A stretch of 64,000 nt of DNA from Dipetalonema caudispina (taxonomy: Eukaryota; Nematoda; Chromadorea; Rhabditida; Onchocercidae): the NCBI GenBank assembly GCA_013365325.1, contig JABVXV010000080.1, positions 62,001-126,000 on the forward strand. Reading direction: 5' to 3'. Position 1 is the stretch's first letter; every line of letters starts with the position of its first letter. Positions 23,607 through 37,416 of this stretch are shown here, in pieces. The notes under the pieces are model-generated. The model searched no databases. It worked only from the letters and a program-made list of their open reading frames with translations, and was not told the DNA's origin. Made by a program: the position numbers and the translations under genes.

Positions 23607-26600
23607 TCACAACACTTTTGTTGGAAATTCGGCCAGACTCTTACAGAAACCATTAACTGCGATTTGATAAGCTGGACAATGATCTTCACAAAAATCGAAA
23701 TATTGACCATTCACGTACCGTCTCACTTGAACTTGACTTCCTAGACATGATACCGCATTGAATGAGGTTTGATAGAATTCTAAAATTAAGATATTTAAAG
23801 TCCTCGTTCATTTATCAATTAATCTTCCTTACTTCTTATAAAGTAGCTCTACAATGCATTCTTATAATATGCTTTGGCATCATTTGCGGATAATGATGTG
23901 CCTCGTAAAAAATTTATTTTCCTCAAGAAATCAAGCTTTAATCTTAATGGCCATGCAAACTTCCTATGAACAAAGAAATCTTTTAAGTTTTTCCTTAAGT
24001 TCCCCAAAATATTAGAGCTGATTACAAACTATAGAAAATATTACTTGAAACAGGATTATTAATTGCAGAATCTTCCTTGAATGAATGGAAAGTAGGTGAG
24101 GTACAACATTGATATCCGCTATTTTTGATAGTTTTAAGACAACGGTAACCACTAGGACATAAATTTTGTTTTCCATTATTACACTGCAATGGTGTTCCAG
24201 TTGCTGGAAAAAGAAGTGCTTTTCCGGAAGGGCAACCATCATTTTGTATACCTGTAATGTTATAATTTAAATTAAAATTTGAAAATTTTCGGAAAGATTC
24301 TATTGAATTTTAAAAAATTTACCGACAATTTTATTAAATCGATGTATTGCCGATTTATATCTGATAAAAAAGCAGAACATAACATTTAAATTTTGTTGAT
24401 AATTAATTAATGGCGTAAAAAGTATGAAATTAACATGCCTTCTCTAGCTTTTCTTTTGCAACAGAAGTAGTTTTGGGCTTTCTTGGAGAAAGTACAATCG
24501 AAACGAATTGGGCAAGGTACTGCGGTACAAACTTGCGGTATCCCTTTCAAGATATATGGGGTACCATTGTCGCAAACATCATTGGTAACCTTTAATTGCA
24601 TTCGAACATTTGTTGGTTTACTACTGCTGCTTCTACCAACAGCACCGGTATCTGAATAACCACAACAGATATTTCGTTCAGCATCACGGCTGTACTGACA
24701 ACTATATCCTTTAGGGCAACTATTTTTTGAAGGGGAGCAATACCGCACCTGAAAATAAGGAAAAACTAATACAGCAATGAAAATATACCATTTCATGATA
24801 TACTTCACAATTTTTAATCTAACCAAATTTTTTTTATAAACAAAAAAAAAAGAAGTTTCTTTTACAAATGTCGTTAAAACTTTCATTTTAGCAAAACAAA
24901 GCCACATGATAAGTTAATTAAATTGCTGCAATATTTTTTACTAATTAACTTCTCTTCCCAGCTTACTACCATCTGAGATAACAGAAGCCAATCCAAGAAA
25001 ATTTCTTGAATAGGCAATTATTGCTAGCACTAAAAATGAAAAAAGCCAAGGAAACAACCTTGTTGGATCCTTTCTCACGATATGGTATTTGGCTAGAAAT
25101 CGAACACTTCACCGCAGCTTTTGTTTCTTTTACAATACATTTGCCACGGTAAATAACATAACCACGGCGACATTCACAAACGCCATCTTTACATATCGAA
25201 CCATTTAAGCATTGTTTGTCATCAACACAGAGATCACCTGGTTCAGTTTGTTCTAGACATTCATCTCCTATTAATACTTCTCCTTTTGGACAAGCTGAAA
25301 TTGTCCGAATATTATTTTTATGCAAATTTATAGCACTTTAATTTTCCCATTCTGATAAAATCTTTGGATACCTGTCTCTTTTCAATACTTAACATTTATG
25401 TACTCTCATTAAAATTTCTTTTGAACTCAAATTATTTTAAATTATAATTTACGATTTCACCGTAACTTTAACTTCTTTTATTTTGACAACTAAACTATAT
25501 TGTATTCACATTTGAAAACTGGAAGAGAGTCGGAAATTGAATTTAATTCAACTCAAGTTTGGTCTAAATTTGAAATTTCAAATTAGACTTCTGCTCATTA
25601 ACTTCCCAAATGTTTCGCAACAAAGTTAATGATTCCCATACTTCAAAAAAAATAAAAAATCCGTCTTTGATCAATTAAATTAAAATTTGTTGTGCAAACA
25701 AAAACAGATATTAATTAATAATGAAAGTAAACTAGCCTTGTTTGCATAAGCCTGCTTCATCGCTCATTCCATCGGGACATTTGCAATAGCCATTGATGCA
25801 CATAGATTTACCCAAACATTGCTTCGAATTCCTACATGGCTTTCTAATTTCAACATTATCCACGTCTAAACCATGCTATTTAACTTATATTTGAATTTAA
25901 ATTTCATGCTAAAACTGATTGCAAAAAATGTCTAATATTAAATGAGTATTTGGTAATATTTTCTTTGTTTTTTAAAATTTTAATTTAAACATACTGATAT
26001 GAGTATAACAATGGAATATTAGAATTACTGAGCATCATTTTGTTTAGTTAAAAGTTACAGCATTTGGCTACTTAATAATAAATGAGCATACTTTCATGTG
26101 AGCTGCTTGTACAGCATAAATGAGATCCATTTGAGGTTCTCTGACACGAATATCCATCTGGACAGATACTTTGTTGACCAGGTGTACAGCTCTCCACTTC
26201 ACCACTTACTCCAATAAATGCCACCTTTAAAGACTGCGTCTGTTTCAATTTTAAGAACTTGAAAGGATTTGTTAAGGCTTGTGAAGAGATTTATAAACTT
26301 CCGAAATTTACAATCTCATTTATTTCATTAAATTTGCTTGAGAAATAATAATGATCTGTTCATGGCTCTCTCTATAAAAAGTAAGATTGCATAATTCTAT
26401 TAAGCTCAACTTCCAATTAAAAACAATGAAAATGTTATAACTTCTATCAAATATATAACTGATATTCATGATTATCAAAGTATTGAAAGATAAATATAAT
26501 TATAATTAGTAAATGAACACTATGGAAGATTTGTTAAAATATTGGTTATTTTTTCACAAGTTTGAAAAACCATTAAAAATAAAAATTAAATCAAAAATTT

Positions 26601-29600
26601 AAAAAATTTCATTATAGATTTCTTAAAAAGTTGAAAAATTCTGCAAAAAAGTAAAACAAACAAGTAAGCAAACCTGCTCATTTGGACAACCACTATTGAT
26701 ACCACAGCATTGGAACTGATTGTTGAAACTGGAAAACTGACAAAAATATCCGGTTGGGCAATTCTGTGTCATAACCGTACATACTCTTGGTTCATTTGTT
26801 ACTGTATCTCTATATGCGACTTGATTATGAGGACAGCCATGTGAAGCCACTAAAAAGTGATGAAAATTCGGATTTGAATTTTCGTTACAATTTAATAAAG
26901 TATATAGTTTTAAGTATTTCTTATCCAGTGAATCATGAAATTATTCACAAAATTTAGATGTTCAATTACTTTGATGTGTGAATATTTAAATATTCAATCC
27001 TTTTCCCCATTCCACGAAATAGTATTTATTCATATCAAAGAAAATTCTTTAATGAAATAAATAATTGCGGTCATGGATCATTTCATAATCAACGATCAAA
27101 TATTATCGCTTTTCTAACATTGATTTTCTTGGCACCATCACAAATTATGCAAAATTATCTACAGAAATGCCTGATTACTTAAGGATGTTACAAATAATAA
27201 TTTACTTTTAGTGATTTTATAAGTAAGCATCGGTGTTTCGCCACAGCACTGATAACGTTGTTTTGGCAATGACCACTGGCAAGAGTATCCACTTGGACAA
27301 GCACTTACCATCGAATTGAAGGGATCACAGGACAGCACGTGGTTATCCCTCATATAAACATATTTATTCGGTGGACAACCATCTGTATAAAATTTAATAA
27401 ATTTATACTTATTATATCCTCAATACCAAGTGTACCTCATGCAGATATAAAGATTCCGAATTATTCCAAAAACCGGTGATAGAGGATATTAAACAAATAA
27501 ATTCTGTGATGTTTCCAGAAAAAAAATCAGTTACGCATATGAAATAAGTTAATTTGCTAATTTGCTAATTTTCTATGTTGGTTTTAATGCTCGAAAATTT
27601 CGTTTGTAATCAAAATTACAAAATTAAATTGGAACTATAATTTACAGAAAGAATTTACAAAGTTCATTTGTCTAAGCATATTTTTTAAAAAAAACATCCA
27701 ACCTACCGGAAATTAGTGAATTATCGTTTTCGCAACAATAACCGGTCATAAATTCGGTTTGTGTACTTTGACATGTATAGCCAGTTGGACAAGTGATAAA
27801 TGGTGAATTAAGTTGACATGAACGTGGCATTTTACTAATTGTTTCCGTGTAAAACTTTGCACCATTTGGACATAAGTAATTCGATGAACAACAGTAACTC
27901 TAAAAGATGGGCATATTTTAAAAAATTTGGTTAGATCAATAAAAGTCAATAAATTTTCAAAGAAATTTTCAATTTTAAAAAATTCGCTCGATATAATTAT
28001 AGGAAAATTAATGATTTTCAAATGTTCTCTTTTAGAAAAATTTCTTGAAATCATTTCTTGAAAGATTTGTTTGAACAATGACAAAAAATATAGCAAAGGT
28101 GATGACTTTTGGAAAACATACTGAAGTAGATTTACCCAATTAGATAACATTTAAGTTGTTCTGTTGGTCACTATGGATTGTTGAGTTATTCTAATAATAA
28201 AACGAGAGGTCAACAATTTTGTTAAGTTCGAACTCTAACTCAAAACTTTTATTGTCAAATTTCTTTCGAATAATCTTTAGAAAAAATTTCAAAAACGTTG
28301 GCGGCACTTTCAAAAGATTTTAGAAAAGAATACTGCTAGAGAGTATTTCTGATATATTTAAAATTGATCTAAAATAATCTAAAATTCATTTTATAAAGAA
28401 ATACGCCAACATCAAATTCAATTAACTTTGAGAAGCGCAACTTTAGATTGAATAATTCTTTTTTTCTAATTATAAATTAAATATAAAATTACCTGCAAAG
28501 CTCTTGGAACTTCGGACAAGCAACTGTATCCTAGTGGACATTGAATGCTTTCACTGCTTATTATACAACGAATGGGTGAGTTCGAAGATGGTTCTTTGTA
28601 AAGCGCTTTACCTCTTGGACATACTTCTGAAAAATTCGTCCACAATTGTATTTCTCAGAAAATTACAAAAGTTTTGTTGTATTTTGTAAATTGTAGTGAA
28701 TAGATGTATATTTAATAGCTAGCACTCTTTATTAGTGGGAATTTTACTCGTCTACTTTCATTTAACTTTACACTATTAAATTTCAATGTCCTGGGAATCT
28801 TTATGCTCATTAGAACGAAATATGCTTAGGCTCAGTTTGTTCCTAATTTAAAAAGAAAGTATTGATACCTTCAATGATAGATGCGCAACAGTAGTAACGA
28901 TTTGTCTGGATATGAAAACGACACAGGTAATAATCGGGACACGAATTAGTGACGTTTATGTTGCATTCACGAACATTCATATTAAATGCATTCATGTATG
29001 CTTTTTCACCACTTGGACAAACCTCTGGAAATTTTCCCAAATAAATCTTGAAATTTCATTTATTCATTTTTAAATTCCAAAAAAAGTGAATATACTATGC
29101 ATCTGAAACATAACCATTTTCGTGCAGAAAGATTTAAGGAAATTTCGATAAAGTGATTTAGTGAATTATGTGCCACTAATCGGATTGCCAAAAAAAAATC
29201 ATCTGCACTTACTGACCTTTAACTCACGTAGCGTAAGTGAAGTGAATGGAAAAAGCTTACTCATATCTGTTGCACCACAGCATACACTTTTTCCGAAAAG
29301 TTCATCATAGGTGCAAGCAAAATTGCTGGGACAATTGCTCTTTACGCCAATTTTGCATTCCAAAGGTATACGTGTACTCGGATTTACGTATACAATATCA
29401 CCTGATTCACACGCTGATGATAAGCAAAAATTGTTGCATTGCTCGAGAGTTGCAAAATTGTTCAAATTACCACCACAACCATTATAGGTGAACTGGATAC
29501 AATTCTTGCTGGCTACATTGAAATAGAAACGTGTGACAACAGTTGACGTATCACATGAACTGCCTTGCTGGAGTGGTAACGAACAAATATATGCTGCAAA

Positions 29601-32600
29601 ATTTTTTCTCTATCCTTTTTTCGGAAATAAGGATCATTTAATGTACTTAATATTCGTATATTACAAACTATCAAACTTGTCCAGTAATATATTCATGTCT
29701 GCTTCAGTTACATGAAATTTATCCAATCAAATAAATCAAGAAACGGATCAAAATTGCTTCTTGAGTAATTCCTTTTGTTTCTTACTTAAATATTTTAAAT
29801 ATTTTTGTGTACAAGAATGAATATGGACCAAGTTTTGTAAACAAATAAATTTGATGAACTAATTTTTTTAAATGTAAATTTGAAATCATCATATTTAAAA
29901 CAAAACAAATAACCTCGCTTTGGACAACATCTATTCACGGCACTGTTCCCAGTAGTAACGGAAGTACATTCATGAGTGCTTGGACAGGATATGATTGATG
30001 AACATTCTATCTGTTTACCAAATTCATTTCTTTTTGGAGTACCACTATTCGGACAACTCAAACCACAATAATTTTCACATTCTTCATATGTTCGGAAATT
30101 ATTTGAATTTCCACTGCAACCTGGAAAAATTTTTTTTTTAAATTAAACTTAACAATGCATCAAATTATTGTCCACATGGTAAACAAATCAATTGTACTGA
30201 TAATCAAAAATGATACTTGTACAAGTAAACGAACGGAAAACAGGTAAATAAGTAATAGCTTACCATTGTACAGGAAACTTTCGCATTCTTGTGTTTGTGA
30301 ATTGTAAAAATAGCGATACGATGAGCCAACATCGCAAGTAACACCTTTATTAAGCGATAGCTGACATGTAGAAGTTCTCGTTGGGCAGCAACCCCAAAAG
30401 TGTCCATCAAAATGACATTCATAATTTAATGGACAGGTATTGCCGGTATCAGAATTGGAACAAACAAAGTAATTCCCTCGATTATCCTTGTATGCATCAC
30501 CTCGTGGACAACGTGGTTCCACTGAACTTCAAGAAGCAACTAATTTTTTTGCACAGAAAATTTCCATGATATTATATGCACTACTTTACTAATTTATTGG
30601 TTTTGAAATTTTTACTTGCAAACTTAAATCGATTCGAGTTGTGCATTTTCCTTTCTTAATTATCATCCAGAAAAAAAAAAAAAAAAAACAAAATCTAAAT
30701 TGTTCCTTAACATTGTTGACTTTTACGTATTATATTATGATTATTATTTCCGACCGAGAAAGTACTTGCTAATTAAGAAATAAGAATTAACTTTGCCTAT
30801 CAAAAAATTTAATAATTAAAGAATATTTGAACAACAAAGTGTTTCAACTTCTGCTATTTCTTGTTATTTTTATCCATCTGTTACCACTTACAAAACTTGT
30901 TATTCGAGTGCATCGTGATTGGAATCATTTTGATATCATTTGAAACTCTGCTGCTCATTAGTTGTTAATTACTTAATTTTATCTTGTAGTGCTACTCTTA
31001 CTCTTTCAATACTAATTCATTCGACATTTCTACGACATTTCTGATTTCCTTTTTTAATAATATAATTTTTCTCATTTTTCTTGCAAAAATATTAAGTGTT
31101 ATTGGTGAATTCTAAATCAATTTGGAAAAAAATATTACAAATGATATTCTCGCATGTATTTTGACATTCAAACAACGTCTCGAAGTTATTGTCATTGCTC
31201 TGACATCCTGTATAATTGAACATTTGGCATGCATGTATTGCCATATTATACCAATATCGCCGAATACTTTGCTTGCAATTGCCGACCCGTAATGGTTGCG
31301 AACAAATCATATCTGTAAAATAGTGATAATTCGACAAATTTCTATAATAATGATGAGAATACTTAAAACATATCTCTTTTTCAACAAATGATTTGACTCA
31401 ATATATTGTGTATTTCTATCAAAATCTGAATATTCTGAACTTCATAGAAAACTAAATTATACTGCTATGATTTATAAATTGCTACTTACAAGATATTTAG
31501 CTAAACAATCCGATATTATTGTTAAGAAACTTGCAAATAGTGAAGCTGTGAATGAAGTCCAGATAATGATTTGACCTTACTTCTTAAACAGCTTAAAAAT
31601 GATCAGATATCAAACTTGCTTTCATTAAATTTACTTTTTTTATACACAATATTTTGTATAAAAGTAAAATTTTCAATTAAATTTGATCAATTTTTAGGAT
31701 TTTATTTACTCGATACTATTCATTTTGCTTCTATTCAAATTTGTTCCTTTTATGAAATGACATTTTGCGAGAGATTAGTTCATTTTCTATACAAATGAAA
31801 TATATAGGTGATAAGGAAGAAAGAGAATTCAAGAACCAACAAGGTTTTGGACAGCAAATATTATGGTCTCTTTGGCATTCATATGTGTTTGGACAATGGC
31901 TATTACGGCTGCATCGCTGATTGACCTCTCTGATTTTCAGTGGAGTACCATGTTTACACTGAAGCCTTTCGCAAAATAGTTCGCATTCGGACAATGATTT
32001 GAAATTGTTGAAATTACCCAATGCACCGTTATATGTAAATGATGTACAGCGGCCTTGATCTGAGTCATAGTAATAACGGCGAGATTTCTCGAAGTTTGAA
32101 TTAAGCGTTCTGAAAATTTATTTCTTTCACAAGTTGTCGCATACTTTGGTTTCAATCTTTATTGATCATTACTTTTTTTTTTAATTTGCAGACATACCAA
32201 TGAACACTTTTTATTAATCACTAAATCGAACTTAAAAGTTAGAAGTGAAGAATATAAAACTTTCTCTACGACGTCTCATAAATTCATAATTCAGCCGTTG
32301 AAAAAATTTTATTTTTATCGAAAATCTGAAAGTAATCGGTTACATAAAGCTATGCTTTTGTATATTTAAATTATTTTTATCCTAAAAAAGCTGGAATAAT
32401 TTTCTGACCTTTTCATACTGTAGCCAGGATCGAAATTAGTATGACGAAAAGTGTCAAATGGACGTCCACCAGCAATAGTACATATGCTTGCAGCACTTGG
32501 ACAACAATGTTGTTTCCAGCCAGTTGTTTGACATTCAAAATTGGATGAACATGTACTCATCGTCTGGCAGTTAGTGATCGGTTCGTTTTCGTTTGAAATG

Positions 32601-35600
32601 CCGCTCGTTGAATATTGTGGTGAACCACGTCTGCACGCTTAAAATATATACTGGACATTTTGAAATTGAAAAACTTATTATTTTTTTTCTCGAAACCTTG
32701 CTTGTTTTCACTAACAATGAATTTGAAACTTGAGTTTTCCAAAAAATGGAACTTCATTTCGTTCTGGTTCTTTTATGACGTGTAGCAAGAATAACCCGTT
32801 ATCACATATTTAACTTATAAATAAATTATATACATGAATGTCTTATAAATGAAAATAGTATACTTGAAGAATATAACTTATAAACTTGAATAAGTTCCAA
32901 TGAATTATCATTTCTCTTTATGACGTTATTTCAACTACATGTAATTTACCATTGAAAATATTTAAACTTTATAAGATAACTTACTGTTTCCGCAATATGA
33001 TTCGCAATGTTCTCGAGTTTTGAAGTTGTTAGGCGATTGTACCTCAGTTTCATCCCATGGATCCCACATAAACTGTTCACAGATACCGGTCACAGAATTG
33101 AACCACCAACGTGGTCGTACGCTGATTGATTTGTCCACATTTGATTTCGCTTCCTGTTTCGGTTGTATACAAGTGAATGCTACAAAAAAGATTATTTTAA
33201 GTAAGTCCTCAAACAATGAGTTATAATTCATACATTTTTCGAACTTCTAAAATTGGAATACCAAAACGATTAAATATTTGTTGTAAAAACGATATTTTAA
33301 TTCCAAATTTTTGCTTCCGTTCTTTCTAATTTTTTGCAAATAATAAAAATTCGGCATATACTTACATTTATTAATGATTTTCTAACTTACCACGATTTGG
33401 ACAACAAATCCCATCTGCTTGTGGATGAATACTGTAAATACCTTTCATCGCCAATTTCATATTATTCAATGGTACAGCAACACAGTCGTAGATATCAGCG
33501 ATGTAAACACCATTTTCCGGTTGGTACGGTTCCGTAGCGTAGGTACATGCACCACCACCGTTTGCTACAAATGTATTGTAATCGGTAGATGTTGAAGAAC
33601 AGAATTGCAACGGACTGATATGTTCTCCTAATAAGATCTGAAAAGAGAGAGAAAATAATTAACCTTTCCTTGACCTTTAGTATTACTAAACATCCGCTTA
33701 TAATAGTTATTTCTCTATCGAAAATACTGAATATAAATGATAGATATATTATGAATACATTTTAAATCCATTTTCTCTTACTCACAATAAAATGTTCCGA
33801 GCACTTTTTGATCTAAAGATAAGTAAATTATTCGACTTCAATAACATACATCATAATCATTTGAATCAGTTATTACTGGATTTCGAAGTTGTGATATTGG
33901 CATTGTCAATAGATCATCATCATATTCTGGAAGTGGACATTTCGGCACCGGATCACCATTTTCTCCAGATAATAAGATGCAAACAATACCATCACGAGTA
34001 TGTGCTTGTACATATGGAATTCCATTTATATCAGATGGACATTCACATTTATTTTCTTCACAACGTGATCCAGGCCATGCAGCATTACATTGCTCTGAGT
34101 ACTGACAACCATTCTCACCAATATTTTTCTCTGCATTTAAATAATTTATAGTTTTTCTCATTCAAAAAAAAAAAATTAAAAAAGCTTTTTTAAAATCAAT
34201 TACGGACAAAATTTTTATTATTGACTTCTCTACATTAATTGTCTGTCATCGAATTTTGATTTTTTCTATTTCCAATACTTCTACTAAAACCTCACTCTGG
34301 CAGTTTTCATTACTATGGCTGCGACGATGTCTAACGTAGCGTAGCATGCAAATGTCACTACACATTCTTGGTTTTTAATTTTCTGCGAGAGCAACATAAT
34401 TTTTGAATTAATCAATTCAGGAGATGAACTGAGGCTTAAGGCATTCAATTCAATGAATTTTTGCTTAGATATTGAATATTTTAGCAATCCTGAGAATTTT
34501 TTCAACCGAGACAATTACACTTGGAACTTCAGATTCAGTTAGCTCACTGAGGTTAACTGAATTTGAAGTTTAAATTACGGTCGCTTGACTTAGTAATAGA
34601 TTGGAAGTGTTCAGAAACCATTCATCTTGGATGAAATAGTATCCATCGAAGATTTTTGGTTGATCATTCCCATCCACAGTGATATCGTATTTAAATTAAT
34701 TCCATCATTTCTTGATTGTCAAAACAGTACGAATTTGGCATTACAAAAATAACAGTTTTGTCGAACATTTCAATTATCAAATATTAAATATAAATTGAAA
34801 TTTTTGACAAAAGGTTATGAACTTACTAAGATAACAGTATCCATGGATGGCAACAAAATTATTCTGGCATGCGCAAGTACTAGCTGAACAGAGCATTCCC
34901 TGCAAACCGTTTTTCAAAAAACTGAAAAAGATTGGCCTTTTGTATTTTGAAAATTTCAATTGGTAATTTCTATGATTTATACCAAATCTTTTCAAAACTA
35001 AATAGCTATACAAGTAGCTTATAAAATGAATATTTCGAGTATGAGAAGCTTAATTAGTGACATAAGTGGCAGAAATATTTAAGTCTATTTTATTCAGAGT
35101 GTATATTTCAGAGGTTACAGCATCCGGATTAGTTCCAATTAATAATTGAGTAGCGATTGTTCTTAGATCGAAATTTCACTTGCAAATTTGACAGGGCCAG
35201 AAAATCTCTTTAGCACTTGAAAAAATCGCCGAAACAAGCAATAATTGCGTTGCTCCAGTCATTAAAAAGATTTTTGAAACTGAATTTACAGCTGAATGAC
35301 AATAATCAATTCGAAATGTTCGTGAAATTTATAGATATATGAGATTTTTTCCTTACTTTTGGTCTTCTTGTTTTTCTCATTAGTTCAAATTAAAATTTAT
35401 TATTAATGATTTCTGATGGGATTTGCGTCATATAAGAATCATTGCAATGAAGACAGTTTCAATTAAAATGAAATTATGAAGATGAGTTAAATGGTAAATT
35501 GAGAGAGATACCAAATAAGACTCGTAAAGTTCATTTAGTACCTTATCAGCTGTCAAAGAAAATATACAATGTTCAATTAATCCGAAGAATCTTAAGAAAG

Positions 35601-37416
35601 CCAAGAGATATTGCCAACAGAATAGTTAACCAAGTTAAAGCAATTTAAAGTTGATATTTGGAGATATGATTCGATAAACTGATATCTAGTCAATATTTGT
35701 ATCAACGCTGAATGCGCTGGTAGTTTTGGCATATATTCTTGAATTGTTAACTACGATCTGTTCGCTTTCAATTTACTACTGCACAATAATCATTGATGAT
35801 TTTACAGATTTCAATTAAATTTAACATGCTGATGAAATAGACTTGCTGTAAATCTATTCATTTTCAGATTACAATCTCAGTTAACACTTTCAAATATTTC
35901 TAAAATGTCACATCTTTTTTTTATTTTTAAAACATAAAAAATTAAAAACAAACATTCAGGCAGTCAGTATTAAAAGCGCAATAATCGCCAACACGACCAG
36001 CTCTAGCAGCATCCTGTCGTTTATGACGTTGATGAATATCCAAGCAGGTTCCGTTTACGAAATGCTCACCAGGTGCACAAGACTTTGCAATTAATGTATT
36101 CTTCTTTGTATCGCAAAATAAATATGAATTCTCATGGATATTAATGCGGCTAAAATTTTAAAAACCTCAGAATTGATTTAAAAACTTTTAAATTTCAGAA
36201 ATAAATAGGCATTAAAAAATGCATTTGCAGTTGAAAAATAATTTCTACAAGAGACTCTGAGTCTCTGAAAAAATAATTTCTAGCAAATAAAGTAAATATA
36301 ACATAAATATTGCAAAAGTATTCCGTTAAATAATTAAGTGATTTTTTTTTTATTTCTTTAAATTTAAATTCCTACACTGAAGTTAGATATTATTGCCTTT
36401 GAAATTCATTTTTTTATGATAATTAAATTTAGAATTTGTATTAGTGAATTTCTAATCGTCACAGAACACTATATATACTCGAAAAAAAGTTCTGGTTGAA
36501 TATGGGAAATAACCCTAATCAAAATAATTAAATAAGTAATTTCCAGTGAATTCCGTTCTAAATTTCAAAACGTCTAGTAGATAGAACAAATAAATCTGAT
36601 GATACGACGCTGTCATTCTAACATTTTAACATAGTCGTAATTTTTGATAGCATCATTTGCATTAACGATAAATGAATAAGTGCTTTGAACAGCTTAAGTG
36701 AATCCTTAATAAAGAAATAACTTTAAAAGAGGAAGAGTAGTACTCTGAGTAATCTTTTTGTATTAACAAAGTATATTACTATTTTAATTATTAGCCAAAT
36801 AATAGTTTTTTAGACAGACACAAAACTTCAACTTTGAAAAGTCAAAAAATTGAGTGGTAACTTGGAAAATAGAAGGACAAAATGTAATATCTGGTAAAGT
36901 AAACTTACTTATTAGCAGTATCACAAAACAAATGTTCATATCGTTCATCTTTGAGGCATTCCTGGCCAGCACTTAATAGTCTACATTGATCACATTGATT
37001 ACTGATTCTGCAGATCGTAATAGCCCATGCTAAGCCTGCATTAAAGCCCAAACTAAGATTGGATAAAGGAAGCAGTCTAAATTGAAGGATTTTTCGAGTT
37101 CTCATATATGGAAAAACAAAAATAGATCTTTCTCAAAAAAACAGAATTGAAAATGCTATGATATTTCGAGGTTAGTATCCAGATTGAATGATCACATCAT
37201 GATTTAGCTAATCTAAGCTAATTTGAAGTTTAATCTTTAACTTGAGGATAGAGTTCATTCTTTTTAAAGAAGAATGGTAGTTTATTTAAGGAATGAATCA
37301 TCAAACTGCGATATCAAATTACCTGAGCAAAGTAGTAGGATTGCTGCCCCAAGGAGCATTATAGCAGCAGCAGTAGTCCAATAAAATAATTTATTCACAG
37401 AATTATTTGTGGACAT
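23607..37416 (-). CDS. Large Kunitz/lustrin/EB modular extracellular protein
   Basis: Exons: 37416-37323, 37035-36909, 36149-35954, 34899-34827, 34130-33850, 33637-33391, 33179-32985, 32637-32409, 32109-31841, 31312-31139, 30521-30264, 30120-29914, 29593-29261, 29024-28869, 28626-28493, 27899-27707, 27382-27206, 26849-26674, 26239-26092, 25865-25737, 25294-25059, 24748-24439, 24251-24045, 23779-23607. Together 4722 bases, 1573 residues. Residues 10-40 form a long hydrophobic signal or signal-anchor segment; a furin-like RHKR lies near residues 115-118. Next come EB-like cysteine modules, five Kunitz units (two degenerate, three with six cysteines), about fourteen lustrin-type repeats of the form CPxG...C...CPxGYxC...CC, and an EB module inside the repeat array. 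Only the Kunitz unit in exon 10 has a basic P1 (GNCKQ); the next two have Asp. Proteins of this build occur in nematodes as secreted or cuticle-associated factors, so protease inhibition or matrix assembly is likely but unproven. Introns 20 and 22 use GC donors; the others are GT-AG. Confidence 0.9.
31139..31312 (-). other. Complete Kunitz unit with Lys at P1 (exon 10)
   Basis: It reads [33 protein letters not shown] and [13 protein letters not shown], so all six cysteines are in place. The residue after the second cysteine, the P1 site, is Lys, as expected of a trypsin-type inhibitor. It is the best candidate for inhibitory activity in this protein. Confidence 0.75.
32985..33179 (-). other. 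Degenerate Kunitz unit 1 (exon 7)
   Basis: The exon encodes a Kunitz-like segment beginning CIQPK, with [16 protein letters not shown] and [13 protein letters not shown]. The first, third, fifth and sixth cysteines of the fold are present. The second and fourth, which form the reactive-loop disulfide (Cys14-Cys38 in BPTI), are absent. It is therefore unlikely to be a classical serine-protease inhibitor. Confidence 0.7.

Noticed and set aside
24430..24438. GT donor for intron 22 of the Kunitz/lustrin gene (AT|GTTAAT)
   Set aside because: It leaves two bases and puts exon 23 in a frame with an immediate stop; only the GC donor one step upstream keeps the lustrin repeat.
33792..34151. Histidine-rich plus-strand frame of 119 codons
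   Set aside because: It is the antisense shadow of Kunitz/lustrin exon 5, which has cysteine-module homology and proper splice sites.
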